Counted from the first letter of the stretch, positions 1 to 4,795 are shown. The stretch is DNA of 10,105 nucleotides from Frankiaceae bacterium (GCA_030840885.1 JAVEDQ010000238.1:1-10105), one strand, 5' to 3'. Notes: generated by a model not told the origin, from the sequence alone. Numbers and translations: made by a program.

Positions 1-578
1 GGAACGGCGGAGCGCCACCGCTGCAGCAGCGCGAGGGCCTGGTCGGGACGCCTGGCCGCGACCGCGCGCCCCACCTCTGAGTTCCGGCCGAGCAGCACCA
101 GCAGCGAACCGCCGCGGGCGGCGGCAAGGGCGACATGCTCGGCGATCAGTTCTAGGGTCGTGATCGGCTGGCCCCGCTCCCCCGCCAGGTGCGTGGCGGT
201 GATCAGACGGCACAGCGCACCCCACCCGCTGCGACCGCCGGCCAGCAGGGTGACCCGCGGCAGGCCGGGGTCGAGGAAGGCACCACCGCGGGCCGGGGTC
301 CGGCCGGGCCGTATAGCAGGACCAGGCGACCCGGTCGAGCGGGACACCTCGAGCGACGTCGGGCGCACGGCGAGGTCGGTCCCGAGGATCGGACGGATGC
401 CGGCATCGCGGCACGCCTTGGCGAACCGGACCGCGCCGTAGACGCCGTCCCGGTCGGTGAGGCCCAGGGCGGACATGCCGTGATCCGCCGCCCGCTCAAC
501 CAGAACCGACGGAGAGCATCCGCCGTGTCGCAGAGAGTAACCGGAGGCGACGTGCAGATGCACGAAGGGATCGGACAC
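1..578 (-). CDS. dnaE2: DnaE2/ImuC-like DNA polymerase III alpha subunit, N-terminal PHP part (cut by window edge)
   Basis: This is the N-terminal 192 codons of a C-family DNA polymerase; the rest lies beyond base 1. The protein opens with a PHP domain: HLH at residues 7-9, GYSLRHG at 13-19, LTDRDG at 40-45, then GAVRFAKACRDAGIRPILG. These are conserved PHP blocks of bacterial alpha subunits, and the short RHG and TDRDG variants resemble the DnaE2-type actinobacterial paralogue rather than replicative DnaE1. Residue 43 is Arg where the active PHP metal site usually has His. The start is GTG at 578, four bases after the HEPN stop; no good Shine-Dalgarno is visible, so translation is probably coupled. 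DnaE2 enzymes make error-prone lesion bypass synthesis with ImuB-type partners; that role is inferred from family and SOS context. DnaE1 is less likely, since this operon setting and motif set fit the damage-inducible paralogue. Confidence 0.85.
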   Translation of the reverse strand, partial: MSDPFVHLHVASGYSLRHGGCSPSVLVERAADHGMSALGLTDRDGVYGAVRFAKACRDAGIRPILGTDLAVRPTSLEVSRSTGSPGPAIRPGRTPARGGAFLDPGLPRVTLLAGGRSGWGALCRLITATHLAGERGQPITTLELIAEHVALAAARGGSLLVLLGRNSEVGRAVAARRPDQALALLQRWRSAV

Positions 579-582
579 GACG

Positions 583-1047
583 TCAACTCGCGTGGAGTAC
601 GGGCTGATGCGCGAAGCCGAGGTACGCCTCGGCCTCGGCGAGGAAGCGGGCAGCGTCCCGGATCAGGTCGTCGGCCTCCCGCTGGGACGCCACCGGTCGA
701 CCGGCGTCGGCTGCTGCGCGCTTGGTCGCTCCGGCGGAGAAGAACTCGGCCCACTCCCGCAGCTCGGGAGCCACCGAAGAGAGCACCTGCCACGCGCTGA
801 CCGGGCGGCGACGGGTCTGGGCCGGACGGGCGCGGGCCGCGAGGACGGCTGCCGCCGCCCGCAGCGCGGCGAGATGGGCCAGGGCGTAGCGCTCCCGCGG
901 GACCTGGGCGGCCTCGGCGTCCAGCAGGCCGTTCCGGGCGGCCACGAACAACGCCGGGACCGACGGGGTCGGCCGGGAGTTCACCGGCAGTGCCTTCGGC
1001 TCGACGGTGGCAGTCGTGGTCGTGGCAGTCGTGGTCGTGGCGGCCAT
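583..1047 (-). CDS. SAV_6107-family HEPN domain protein
   Basis: A 154-residue, mostly helical, Ala/Arg-rich protein. The core from about residue 30 contains RYALAHLAALRAAAAVLAAR (53-72), then SAWQVLSSVAPELREWAEFF and a C-terminal READDLIRDAARFLAEAEAYLG helix, which I recognise as the SAV_6107-like HEPN family. R53 and H58 form an R-x4-H pair, the spacing of the HEPN ribonuclease motif, although its location early in the protein makes a catalytic role uncertain. The first 14 residues are a Thr/Ala low-complexity tail encoded by a 15-bp tandem repeat. The ATG at 1047 overlaps the DUF6504 TGA by one base (TGATG), and the dnaE2-like start follows four bases after this stop, so the three genes should be co-translated. 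The family regularly accompanies this polymerase in actinobacteria; its biochemical function is unknown to me. Confidence 0.85.
   Translation of the reverse strand: MAATTTTATTTTATVEPKALPVNSRPTPSVPALFVAARNGLLDAEAAQVPRERYALAHLAALRAAAAVLAARARPAQTRRRPVSAWQVLSSVAPELREWAEFFSAGATKRAAADAGRPVASQREADDLIRDAARFLAEAEAYLGFAHQPVLHAS
1011..1040. repeat. 15-bp perfect tandem duplication in the HEPN N-terminus
   Basis: Bases 1011-1025 and 1026-1040 are identical 15-mers (CAGTCGTGGTCGTGG). Being a multiple of three, the repeat keeps frame and encodes two copies of the five-residue Thr/Ala block at the start of the HEPN protein. Copy number could vary without disrupting the gene. Confidence 0.9.
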
Positions 1048-1466
1048 CAGTCCACCACCCGCACGAGCTGCCAGCGGTTGGCCGACCAGTCGAAGCAGAG
1101 GTCATAGACGCCGGGCGACGCGGTACGGCCGGCCTGGGCCTCGACCCGCCAGAACTCACGCTCGCCGTCGTCCAGCGTCATCGGACCGAGGGCGGCACCG
1201 ACGTCGGGAGCCGGTTCTCCCCAGGCCCGCTGGGCCCAGGCGGGCGAAGACGGGATGGGTGCGAGCGTCAGCGTCTCGGCCGGCCGACGGGCAGCGGCCG
1301 AGCCGTCGAACAGGGCGCTGCTCGGGGCCGAACGCCACCAGGCGCCGGCCTCGACCCAGCGCGCCAGCACCTCGCGCACCTGGTAGAGCCGGCCGTGCCA
1401 CAGGAACTGCTCGGGGACGTCGTCCCGGCGACGCACCTCGACGATGTCGGCATGGCGGCGGCTCAT
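1047..1466 (-). CDS. DUF6504 family protein, first gene of the polymerase operon
   Basis: A 139-residue protein with the conserved DUF6504 blocks VRRRDDVPEQFLWHGRLYQV (11-30), VLARWVEAGAWWR (33-45) and the C-terminal FWRVEAQAG...GVYDLCFDW..WQLVRVVD. The family is found in actinobacteria next to Y-family polymerases and DnaE2-type polymerases; its activity is unknown, and the compact W/R-rich fold could bind nucleic acid or protein, which is a guess. The ATG at 1466 is preceded by GGGAGGGTGAG, an acceptable ribosome binding site lying almost against the start. It heads the operon with the HEPN and dnaE2-like genes (one-base overlap downstream). Promoter-like and LexA-box sequences lie upstream between 1481 and 1660. 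No polymerase partner such as ImuB is seen beside it; the upstream neighbour is the divergent hsp20. Confidence 0.85.
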   Translation of the reverse strand: MSRRHADIVEVRRRDDVPEQFLWHGRLYQVREVLARWVEAGAWWRSAPSSALFDGSAAARRPAETLTLAPIPSSPAWAQRAWGEPAPDVGAALGPMTLDDGEREFWRVEAQAGRTASPGVYDLCFDWSANRWQLVRVVD

Positions 1467-1480
1467 CTCACCCTCCCTCT

Positions 1481-1498
1481 GGCCTGTAGGTACAGGCC
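1481..1498. promoter_or_regulatory. 18-bp palindrome before DUF6504 (operator-like)
   Basis: GGCCTGTA and TACAGGCC are perfect inverted 8-mers separated by two bases. The dyad ends 14 bases upstream of the DUF6504 ATG and overlaps the -10 region of a possible proximal promoter. The near-zero spacing suits a dimeric repressor site better than an RNA hairpin. I do not recognise the cognate regulator. Confidence 0.5.
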
Positions 1499-1514
1499 GA
1501 CGACGTGCTGTCTA
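1487..1514 (-). promoter_or_regulatory. Possible proximal promoter of the DUF6504 operon
   Basis: On the minus strand TAGACA (1514-1509, five of six matches to TTGACA) is followed after 16 bases by TACCTA (1492-1487). Transcription would begin near 1480, leaving a short leader containing the ribosome binding site. The -10 falls inside the 18-bp palindrome, so binding there would block it. The -10 match is modest. Confidence 0.35.
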
Positions 1515-1534
1515 CGCCGGGGGAAGGCGGCAGC

Positions 1535-1574
1535 CGGGTCGGGCGGAGCGCTTCCCCACGCCCCGCCCGACCCG
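1535..1574. repeat. 12-bp perfect inverted repeat in the leader of the SOS operon
   Basis: CGGGTCGGGCGG (1535-1546) and CCGCCCGACCCG (1563-1574) are perfect inverted arms around a 16-base loop. It lies between the LexA-box promoter and DUF6504, so a transcript from the distal promoter would carry a very stable GC hairpin. There is no U-run, so a classical intrinsic terminator is unlikely; attenuation, RNA protection or a protein site are alternatives. Confidence 0.5.
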
Positions 1575-1628
1575 ACATCTGAGCGGCACGGAAGCCGTAC
1601 GCTGGCTGCGCAGGGCTTCATCCGCTCG

Positions 1629-1644
1629 TCGAACATATGTTCGA
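1629..1644 (-). promoter_or_regulatory. LexA-binding SOS box (perfect 16-bp palindrome)
   Basis: The sequence TCGAACATATGTTCGA is a perfect palindrome and matches the actinobacterial/Gram-positive SOS box pattern GAAC-N4-GTTC with the favoured flanking TC and GA. Its minus-strand TATGTT (1637-1632) also fits a -10 element, and TTTACT (1660-1655) sits 17 bases upstream as a -35, so LexA bound here would sit directly on the promoter. The transcript would start near 1625 and read toward DUF6504, HEPN and dnaE2-like. Strand assignment follows the operon; the box itself is symmetric and hsp20 on the other side starts about 250 bases away with its own promoter. Confidence 0.85.
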
Positions 1645-1833
1645 ACGCGAGGGAAGTAAACCCCCTCGCTCGGCGGACACCACGCCTCCGGCGAGCCGGT
1701 GGACGACACGCCGCTCCTACTTCCGAGCCTGTCGCCTAGCCCGCCTCAGAGTCCCGCTGCCGGCTCTCGCCGAACCTCTCGTCGGGTTCCACTCGCCCCT
1801 CCATAGCAGTTCGATGAAAAGTTCCAACTGGGG
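1645..1833. other. Intergenic stretch between SOS box and hsp20 promoter, no gene seen
   Basis: No credible coding frame is present on either strand. The only structure I see is an imperfect inverted repeat, 1668-1676 with 1688-1696 (eight of nine pairs). The segment is somewhat less GC-rich toward its right end, where the hsp20 promoter begins. Confidence 0.5.
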
Positions 1834-1862
1834 TTGCAGGTTCTCACGTCCGGAGCTATAAT
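1834..1862 (+). promoter_or_regulatory. Sigma-70-type promoter of hsp20
   Basis: TTGCAG (1834-1839) and a perfect TATAAT (1857-1862) are spaced by 17 bases, predicting a start near 1869 and a leader of about 27 bases that contains GGAAGGAGG (1881-1889) six bases before the ATG. This is strikingly close to consensus for a high-GC genome. I see no CIRCE or canonical HAIR (CTTGAGT-N7-ACTCAAG) operator, so the way heat-shock control is exerted is not evident. Confidence 0.75.
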
Positions 1863-1895
1863 TTTCTTGTCCCACGAGGTGGAAGGAGGACCACC

Positions 1896-2345
1896 ATGTT
1901 GATGCGTACCGATCCGTTCCGTGAACTCGACCGGCTCACCAGCCAGGTGCTCGGCACCCCTGCACGGCCTTCGGCCATGCCGATGGACGCCTACCGCTCC
2001 GGCGACACCTTCCTGGTGCAGTTCGACCTGCCGGGGATCGACCCCGAGTCGGTCGACCTCACCGTGGAACGCAACGTCCTGACCGTCCACGCCACCCGCA
2101 CCCGCCCCTCCGGCGACGGCGTGGAGATGCTGGCCGCCGAACGGCCCCACGGCACCTTCAGCCGGCAGCTGTTCCTCGGCGACACGCTCGACCTGGACGC
2201 CATGGAGGCCGACTACACCGACGGCGTGCTCACGCTGCGCCTCCCGGTGGCCGAGCGGGCCAAGCCGCGCAAGGTGACGATCAACGCCCAGCGCCGCAGC
2301 ACGAAGGTGTCGGCGGCCGAGAACCGGGTCGCGGTCGACGCCTGA
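1896..2345 (+). CDS. Hsp20/alpha-crystallin family small heat-shock protein
   Basis: A 149-residue cytoplasmic holdase-type chaperone that keeps unfolding proteins soluble. The N-terminus ([20 protein letters not shown]) is typical of the family; the alpha-crystallin domain spans about residues 28-130 with [25 protein letters not shown] early, the [14 protein letters not shown] block, and [10 protein letters not shown] near the end. A short C-terminal tail contains V-A-V, an I-x-I-like motif of the sort used for oligomer contacts. Start: ATG at 1896 with a strong ribosome binding site six bases upstream; an in-frame ATG six bases later is less well placed. It is followed after a 15-bp hairpin by an HspR-like regulator, a common actinobacterial pairing that suggests the regulator controls this gene. 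Confidence 0.95.
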   Translation: MLMRTDPFRELDRLTSQVLGTPARPSAMPMDAYRSGDTFLVQFDLPGIDPESVDLTVERNVLTVHATRTRPSGDGVEMLAAERPHGTFSRQLFLGDTLDLDAMEADYTDGVLTLRLPVAERAKPRKVTINAQRRSTKVSAAENRVAVDA

Positions 2346-2352
2346 CGTCCCG

Positions 2353-2399
2353 GGTGGGCGGCAGGTCCTGCCCGTTCCGCTCCCGACCTGCCGCCCACC
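2353..2399 (+). terminator. 15-bp perfect inverted repeat between hsp20 and the MerR gene
   Basis: Arms 2353-2367 and 2385-2399 pair perfectly over 15 bases around a 17-base loop. It begins eight bases after the hsp20 stop. There is no U-run, so it may be an actinobacterial-type terminator, a partial terminator setting the hsp20 to merR ratio, or a 3' stability hairpin. Protein binding to the dyad is also possible. Confidence 0.6.
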
Positions 2400-2427
2400 G
2401 GGCGACCCGACGCCGCAGGAGGCCATA

Positions 2428-2751
2428 GTGGATCTGCCGATCGACGACGAGAACGCCCCGCTCTACAGCGTGGGGCAGGTGTCGGACATGCTCGGCGTCC
2501 AGGCGGCATTCCTGCGACGACTCGACACCGAGGACGTCGTCCGCCCCGGTCGTTCCCTGGGTGGCCAGCGCCGGTACAGCCGGTCCGAGGTCACGACCGT
2601 GGCCCGGGTGGCCGGCATGGCCTCCGACGGCTTCGGCCTCAACGGCATCCGCCGCATCCTCGAGCTCGAGAACCACGTCGCCGCCCTGCAGACCGAGCTC
2701 GCCGACGAGCGGCGGCGGACGACCGGCGAGCGACCGAAGGCTAGGGACTGA
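2428..2751 (+). CDS. MerR-family, HspR-like transcriptional regulator
   Basis: A 107-residue one-domain MerR protein. It reads LYSVGQVSDMLGVQAAFLRRLD (12-33, helix-turn-helix), VVRPGRSLGGQRRYSRSEV (wing) and GFGLNGIRRILELENHVAALQTEL (about 70-95, dimerising coiled coil). The SLGGQRRYS wing and the ILELEN segment closely resemble HspR, the heat-shock repressor; there is no C-terminal ligand domain or Cys cluster, so metal or drug sensing is unlikely. The start is GTG at 2428 because AGGAGG (2417-2422) lies five bases before it. It sits 82 bases after hsp20 across a hairpin and probably regulates hsp20 and itself. HspR normally works with DnaK as co-repressor; no dnaK is present here. The 3' end and stop lie inside a 14-bp tandem repeat. 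Confidence 0.88.
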   Translation: MDLPIDDENAPLYSVGQVSDMLGVQAAFLRRLDTEDVVRPGRSLGGQRRYSRSEVTTVARVAGMASDGFGLNGIRRILELENHVAALQTELADERRRTTGERPKARD

Positions 2752-2777
2752 AGGCTAGGGACTAAAGGCCAGGGACG
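2736..2777. repeat. Three tandem 14-bp repeats across the MerR stop codon
   Basis: GAAGGCTAGGGACT occurs at 2736-2749 and 2750-2763 exactly and at 2764-2777 with three mismatches. The MerR stop TGA is at 2749-2751, at the junction of copies one and two. Because 14 is not a multiple of three, loss or gain of a copy leaves the terminal residues of MerR little changed but would alter spacing to the S4 gene. Confidence 0.9.
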
Positions 2778-2783
2778 CACGGG

Positions 2784-2789
2784 CACAAT
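2784..2789 (+). promoter_or_regulatory. Possible -10 element for a leaderless leader ORF
   Basis: CACAAT (four of six matches to TATAAT) ends six bases before the ATG at 2796, the spacing expected for a leaderless transcript. No clear -35 is seen and the first base deviates from TANNNT, so this is tentative. Confidence 0.25.
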
Positions 2790-2795
2790 CGGACG

Positions 2796-2831
2796 ATGAC
2801 GTCCCCACCGGCCCGGAGCCCCGGCCGATGA
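2796..2831 (+). CDS. Candidate 11-codon leader ORF coupled to the S4 gene
   Basis: ATG at 2796 opens the short peptide MTSPPARSPGR, whose TGA (2829-2831) overlaps the S4 ATG (2828-2830) in an ATGA junction. The S4 gene lacks a good ribosome binding site of its own, so ribosomes finishing this ORF could reinitiate. There is no homology support for so short a peptide; the ATGA junction and leaderless-like spacing are the only evidence. Confidence 0.3.
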   Translation: MTSPPARSPGR

Positions 2832-3034
2832 CCGAGGTGGCCATCTCGGGCCAGAGCATCCGCCTCGGCCAGTTCCTGAAGCTCGCGAACGCCATCGACT
2901 CCGGCGCCGACGCCAAGGCCGTCATCGCCACCGGCGAGGTCACGGTCAACGGGCAACCGGAGAACCGGCGCGGACGGCAGCTCGTCCGCGGCGACACCGT
3001 AGCCGTGGGCGTCATCGAGCTCGTCGTCGGCTGA
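2828..3034 (+). CDS. Short S4-domain RNA-binding protein (YbcJ/COG2501-like)
   Basis: A 68-residue protein that is essentially one S4 domain: IRLGQFLKLANAIDSGADAK (11-30), then AVIATGEVTVNGQPENRRGRQLVRGDTVAV. The GQFLK...A...G..K..I..G.V.VNG....RRGR.L..GD pattern is the S4 RNA-binding alpha-L hairpin, and the length matches the stand-alone YbcJ-type group whose RNA target (ribosomal or structured RNA) is not settled. The ATG at 2828 is fixed by the domain start; only a weak GGAG lies upstream, and the codon overlaps the TGA of an 11-codon leader ORF. It follows merR by 76 bases and is flanked on both sides by 14-bp tandem repeats. Confidence 0.9.
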   Translation: MTEVAISGQSIRLGQFLKLANAIDSGADAKAVIATGEVTVNGQPENRRGRQLVRGDTVAVGVIELVVG

Positions 3035-3035
3035 C

Positions 3036-3078
3036 CGAGGCCGACCACCCCGAGCCCGACCACCCGAGCCTGACCACC
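3036..3078. repeat. Three tandem 14-bp repeats after the S4 gene
   Basis: CGAGGCCGACCACC (3036-3049), CGAGCCCGACCACC (3051-3064) and CGAGCCTGACCACC (3065-3078) follow one another, with one extra C after the first and a partial fourth copy (TGAGCG). The array begins right after the S4 stop. The sequence differs from the array at 2736-2777, although the period is the same. Confidence 0.85.
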
Positions 3079-3120
3079 TGAGCGCGCTTATCCGGGCCCC
3101 GCTGCGCGATCCCGGCGCTA

Positions 3121-3126
3121 TAGCCT
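3121..3126 (+). promoter_or_regulatory. Leaderless-type -10 (TAGCCT) of the SGNH gene
   Basis: TAGCCT fits TANNNT and stands exactly six bases before the GTG at 3133, so transcription should begin at or next to the start codon. No ribosome binding site is present, which agrees with a leaderless mRNA. The same hexamer and spacing precede the amidase gene. Confidence 0.45.
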
Positions 3127-3132
3127 CCTCCG

Positions 3133-3804
3133 GTGGAGAAGCGGCCGGTGATCACCCTCGTCGCCGTCCTGGTCGTTCTCGTCCTCGCCGTGACCGGCTG
3201 GGGTTTCCGGCTCGTCGACGACCTCACCGCGATGCAATGCTTCGAACGTGGGCACGAGGGCCGGACGGTCGCGCTCGGCGACTCGATCACCCTCGGCAAG
3301 GGTGACCCGGCGTGGAACGTCCAGGGCGACCAGTCCTGGTTCAGCTACGCGACCTGCGACGGCGGCTACGGCTGGAACGCCGGCATCAACGGCAACACCA
3401 CCCAGCAGATGCTCGCCCGGTTCGGGCCTGACGTCGCCGCCCACCACCCCCGACAGGTGGTCCTGCTCGGCGGCACCAACGACGTCTTCCAGGGCGTTCC
3501 CGCCGATGTCACCACGCAGCACCTCGCCGACCTGATCTCCCGGGCGAAGGCGCTCCCCGCCGTCGTGCGGATCGGCACCATCCCGCCCTTCAGTGACCCG
3601 GCGCTCCGCCCCCGCGGCGAGGCATTGAACGGGCGGATCCGGCAACTCGCCGCCGCCGAACACGTCGGGCTCGTCGACTTCTACGGCGCGGTGGCGCTGC
3701 ACGGGTCCTACCGACCGGGCTGGACGTACGACGGCATCCACCCCACCGCCTCCGCCGCCCGGGCGATGGGTGAGACCTACCGACGAGCCGCTGCGGGGCG
3801 TTGA
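3133..3804 (+). CDS. SGNH/GDSL-family hydrolase with N-terminal membrane anchor
   Basis: A 223-residue esterase/lipase-fold protein. Residues 5-23 form a hydrophobic stretch after EKR, a signal anchor or signal peptide without an obvious cleavage or lipobox motif, so the enzyme should act outside the membrane. The family blocks are all visible: GDSIT at 49-53 (Ser51 nucleophile), GINGNTT at 84-90 (block II Gly), GGTND at 113-117 (Gly/Asn oxyanion block) and DGIHPT at 200-205 (Asp200, His203 of the triad). Such enzymes cleave acyl or acetyl esters of lipids or polysaccharides; the substrate cannot be told. The start is GTG 3133; the absence of a ribosome binding site and a -10 at 3121 suggest a leaderless message. 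Cys36 and Cys75 could form a disulfide. It converges on the TerD-CAP gene with a 25-base gap. Confidence 0.92.
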   Translation: MEKRPVITLVAVLVVLVLAVTGWGFRLVDDLTAMQCFERGHEGRTVALGDSITLGKGDPAWNVQGDQSWFSYATCDGGYGWNAGINGNTTQQMLARFGPDVAAHHPRQVVLLGGTNDVFQGVPADVTTQHLADLISRAKALPAVVRIGTIPPFSDPALRPRGEALNGRIRQLAAAEHVGLVDFYGAVALHGSYRPGWTYDGIHPTASAARAMGETYRRAAAGR

Positions 3805-3829
3805 CCGCCGCATTCCCGCAGTCGGATGT

Positions 3830-4018
3830 TCAGCGCGGCGTCCCGAACACCTGCACCCACATCGTCCCGTACTCGCCGCCGGTGGCGAACCCGATCCCGA
3901 TCTGCGAGACGTCGCGGGAGAGGATGTTCTTCCGGTGGCCGGGGCTGTTCATCCAGCCGTCGACGACCTCCGGCGCCGTGCGTTGACCCGCCGCGATGTT
4001 CTCGGCCACCACCGAGTA
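3830..4018 (-). pseudogene. C-terminal half of the CAP domain, cut off by an in-frame TAG
   Basis: These 62 codons continue in the same frame directly after the TAG at 4021-4019. They carry the second half of a bacterial CAP/SCP domain: VAENIAAGQRTAPEVVDGWM, then NSPGHRKNIL and the final IGIGFATGG.YGTMWVQVFG, all undamaged. The only possible internal start (GTG 4012) has no ribosome binding site and would give a fragment that cannot fold as CAP alone. The segment is therefore expressed only by stop-codon readthrough, or is the dead tail of a recently broken gene, or the TAG is a sequencing error. Confidence 0.8.
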
Positions 4019-4795
4019 CTAATAGCCGGCCGCGAGCACCCGGTCGGCGACCGACCGGCCATCGGGTGAGTCGTGGGAGAAGAAGCGGCGGGCGACCATG
4101 TCCTCGCCGTGCGCCTGCGCCGCCACGGCGAGCCGTGGCTCGACCGTCAACGCCGGCAGCCCGAAGCGGGCCCGTTCGACGTTCGTCGCCGCGACGACCT
4201 CTGCGGACAGCCCGCCCCGGCCGGGTACAGGCGGAGGCGGTGGCGGTGTGGCCGGTGAACGTGGAGCCGGTGGAGGTGTGGCCGGCGGCGCGGATCCGTC
4301 GTCGTCCACCACCACGCCGAAGTCCCGGGCGAGTCCGGCGAGCCCGTCGGCGTAACCCTGGCCGATCGCCCGGAGCTTCCAGCCACCGCCGTGGCGGTAG
4401 ACCTCCCCGAGCTGCACGACGGTCTCCGCGCCCAGCCCAACGGCATGGAACCGCGCCGAAGGAGCACCGCGGGAGCTCACGGTCATCGTCGGGATCGGCA
4501 GCCGCGCGAACGGGGTCGTCAGGTCCGCCGGGCTCACCAGGAGCACGACCCGGACAGCGCCGCGTCGCAGTCCAGCCGGGTCGACGGTTACGGAACCGGC
4601 CGAGAGCCGCACGCCGGGCGCCACGGGCTGGTTGAAGAACACGAAGTCCGCGTCGCCGGCCACCTTGCCGTCGTCGGAGAGGACGAGCGCGGAGAGATCG
4701 AAGGGGCCCGGCACCGTGAGTTCGACCGGCCCGGGTGGCAACGGACGGTTGGCACCTGCTCCGAGATCCACCGTGAGATCCACTGCGCGCTCCAC
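4019..4795 (-). CDS. TerD-CAP fusion protein, truncated at codon 259 by TAG
   Basis: The 258-residue frame starts at GTG 4795, the only start after an upstream in-frame stop. Residues 1-160 are a TerD domain of the tellurite/stress family: FDLSALVLSDDGKVAGDADFVFFNQP (32-57) holds the acidic calcium-binding residues, followed by the ELGEVYRH-like block LGEVYRHGGGWKLRAIGQGY. A Pro-rich linker (168-192) leads to a CAP domain: NVERARFGLPAL (205-216), AHGEDM (228-233), FFSHDSPDG (238-246), DRVLAAGY and then TAG. The full gene would be 321 residues. No signal peptide or membrane segment is visible, although most bacterial CAP domains are exported. TerD proteins act in calcium-linked envelope or chemical stress responses. 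As written, TerD is whole and CAP is broken. It lies about 100 bases after the beta-lactamase-like gene. Confidence 0.85.
   Translation of the reverse strand: MERAVDLTVDLGAGANRPLPPGPVELTVPGPFDLSALVLSDDGKVAGDADFVFFNQPVAPGVRLSAGSVTVDPAGLRRGAVRVVLLVSPADLTTPFARLPIPTMTVSSRGAPSARFHAVGLGAETVVQLGEVYRHGGGWKLRAIGQGYADGLAGLARDFGVVVDDDGSAPPATPPPAPRSPATPPPPPPVPGRGGLSAEVVAATNVERARFGLPALTVEPRLAVAAQAHGEDMVARRFFSHDSPDGRSVADRVLAAGY

Noticed and set aside
203..1159. Long minus-strand frame of 318 codons through the polymerase operon
   Set aside because: It is a shifted reading of the DUF6504, HEPN and dnaE2-like genes; its residues are Arg/Pro/Ser-rich shadow sequence, while the other frames show clear family motifs.
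1512..1709. 65-codon minus-strand frame covering the SOS box as an SOS-induced small gene
   Set aside because: It spans the LexA box and promoter themselves, so it cannot be made from that promoter, and it has no ribosome binding site or recognisable motif.
2736..3078. CRISPR array
   Set aside because: Repeats are 14 bp with no spacers and only three copies per cluster; they are simple tandem repeats.
3830..4021. Frameshift as the cause of the split CAP domain
   Set aside because: Both halves lie in exactly the same reading frame; only one TAG codon separates them.
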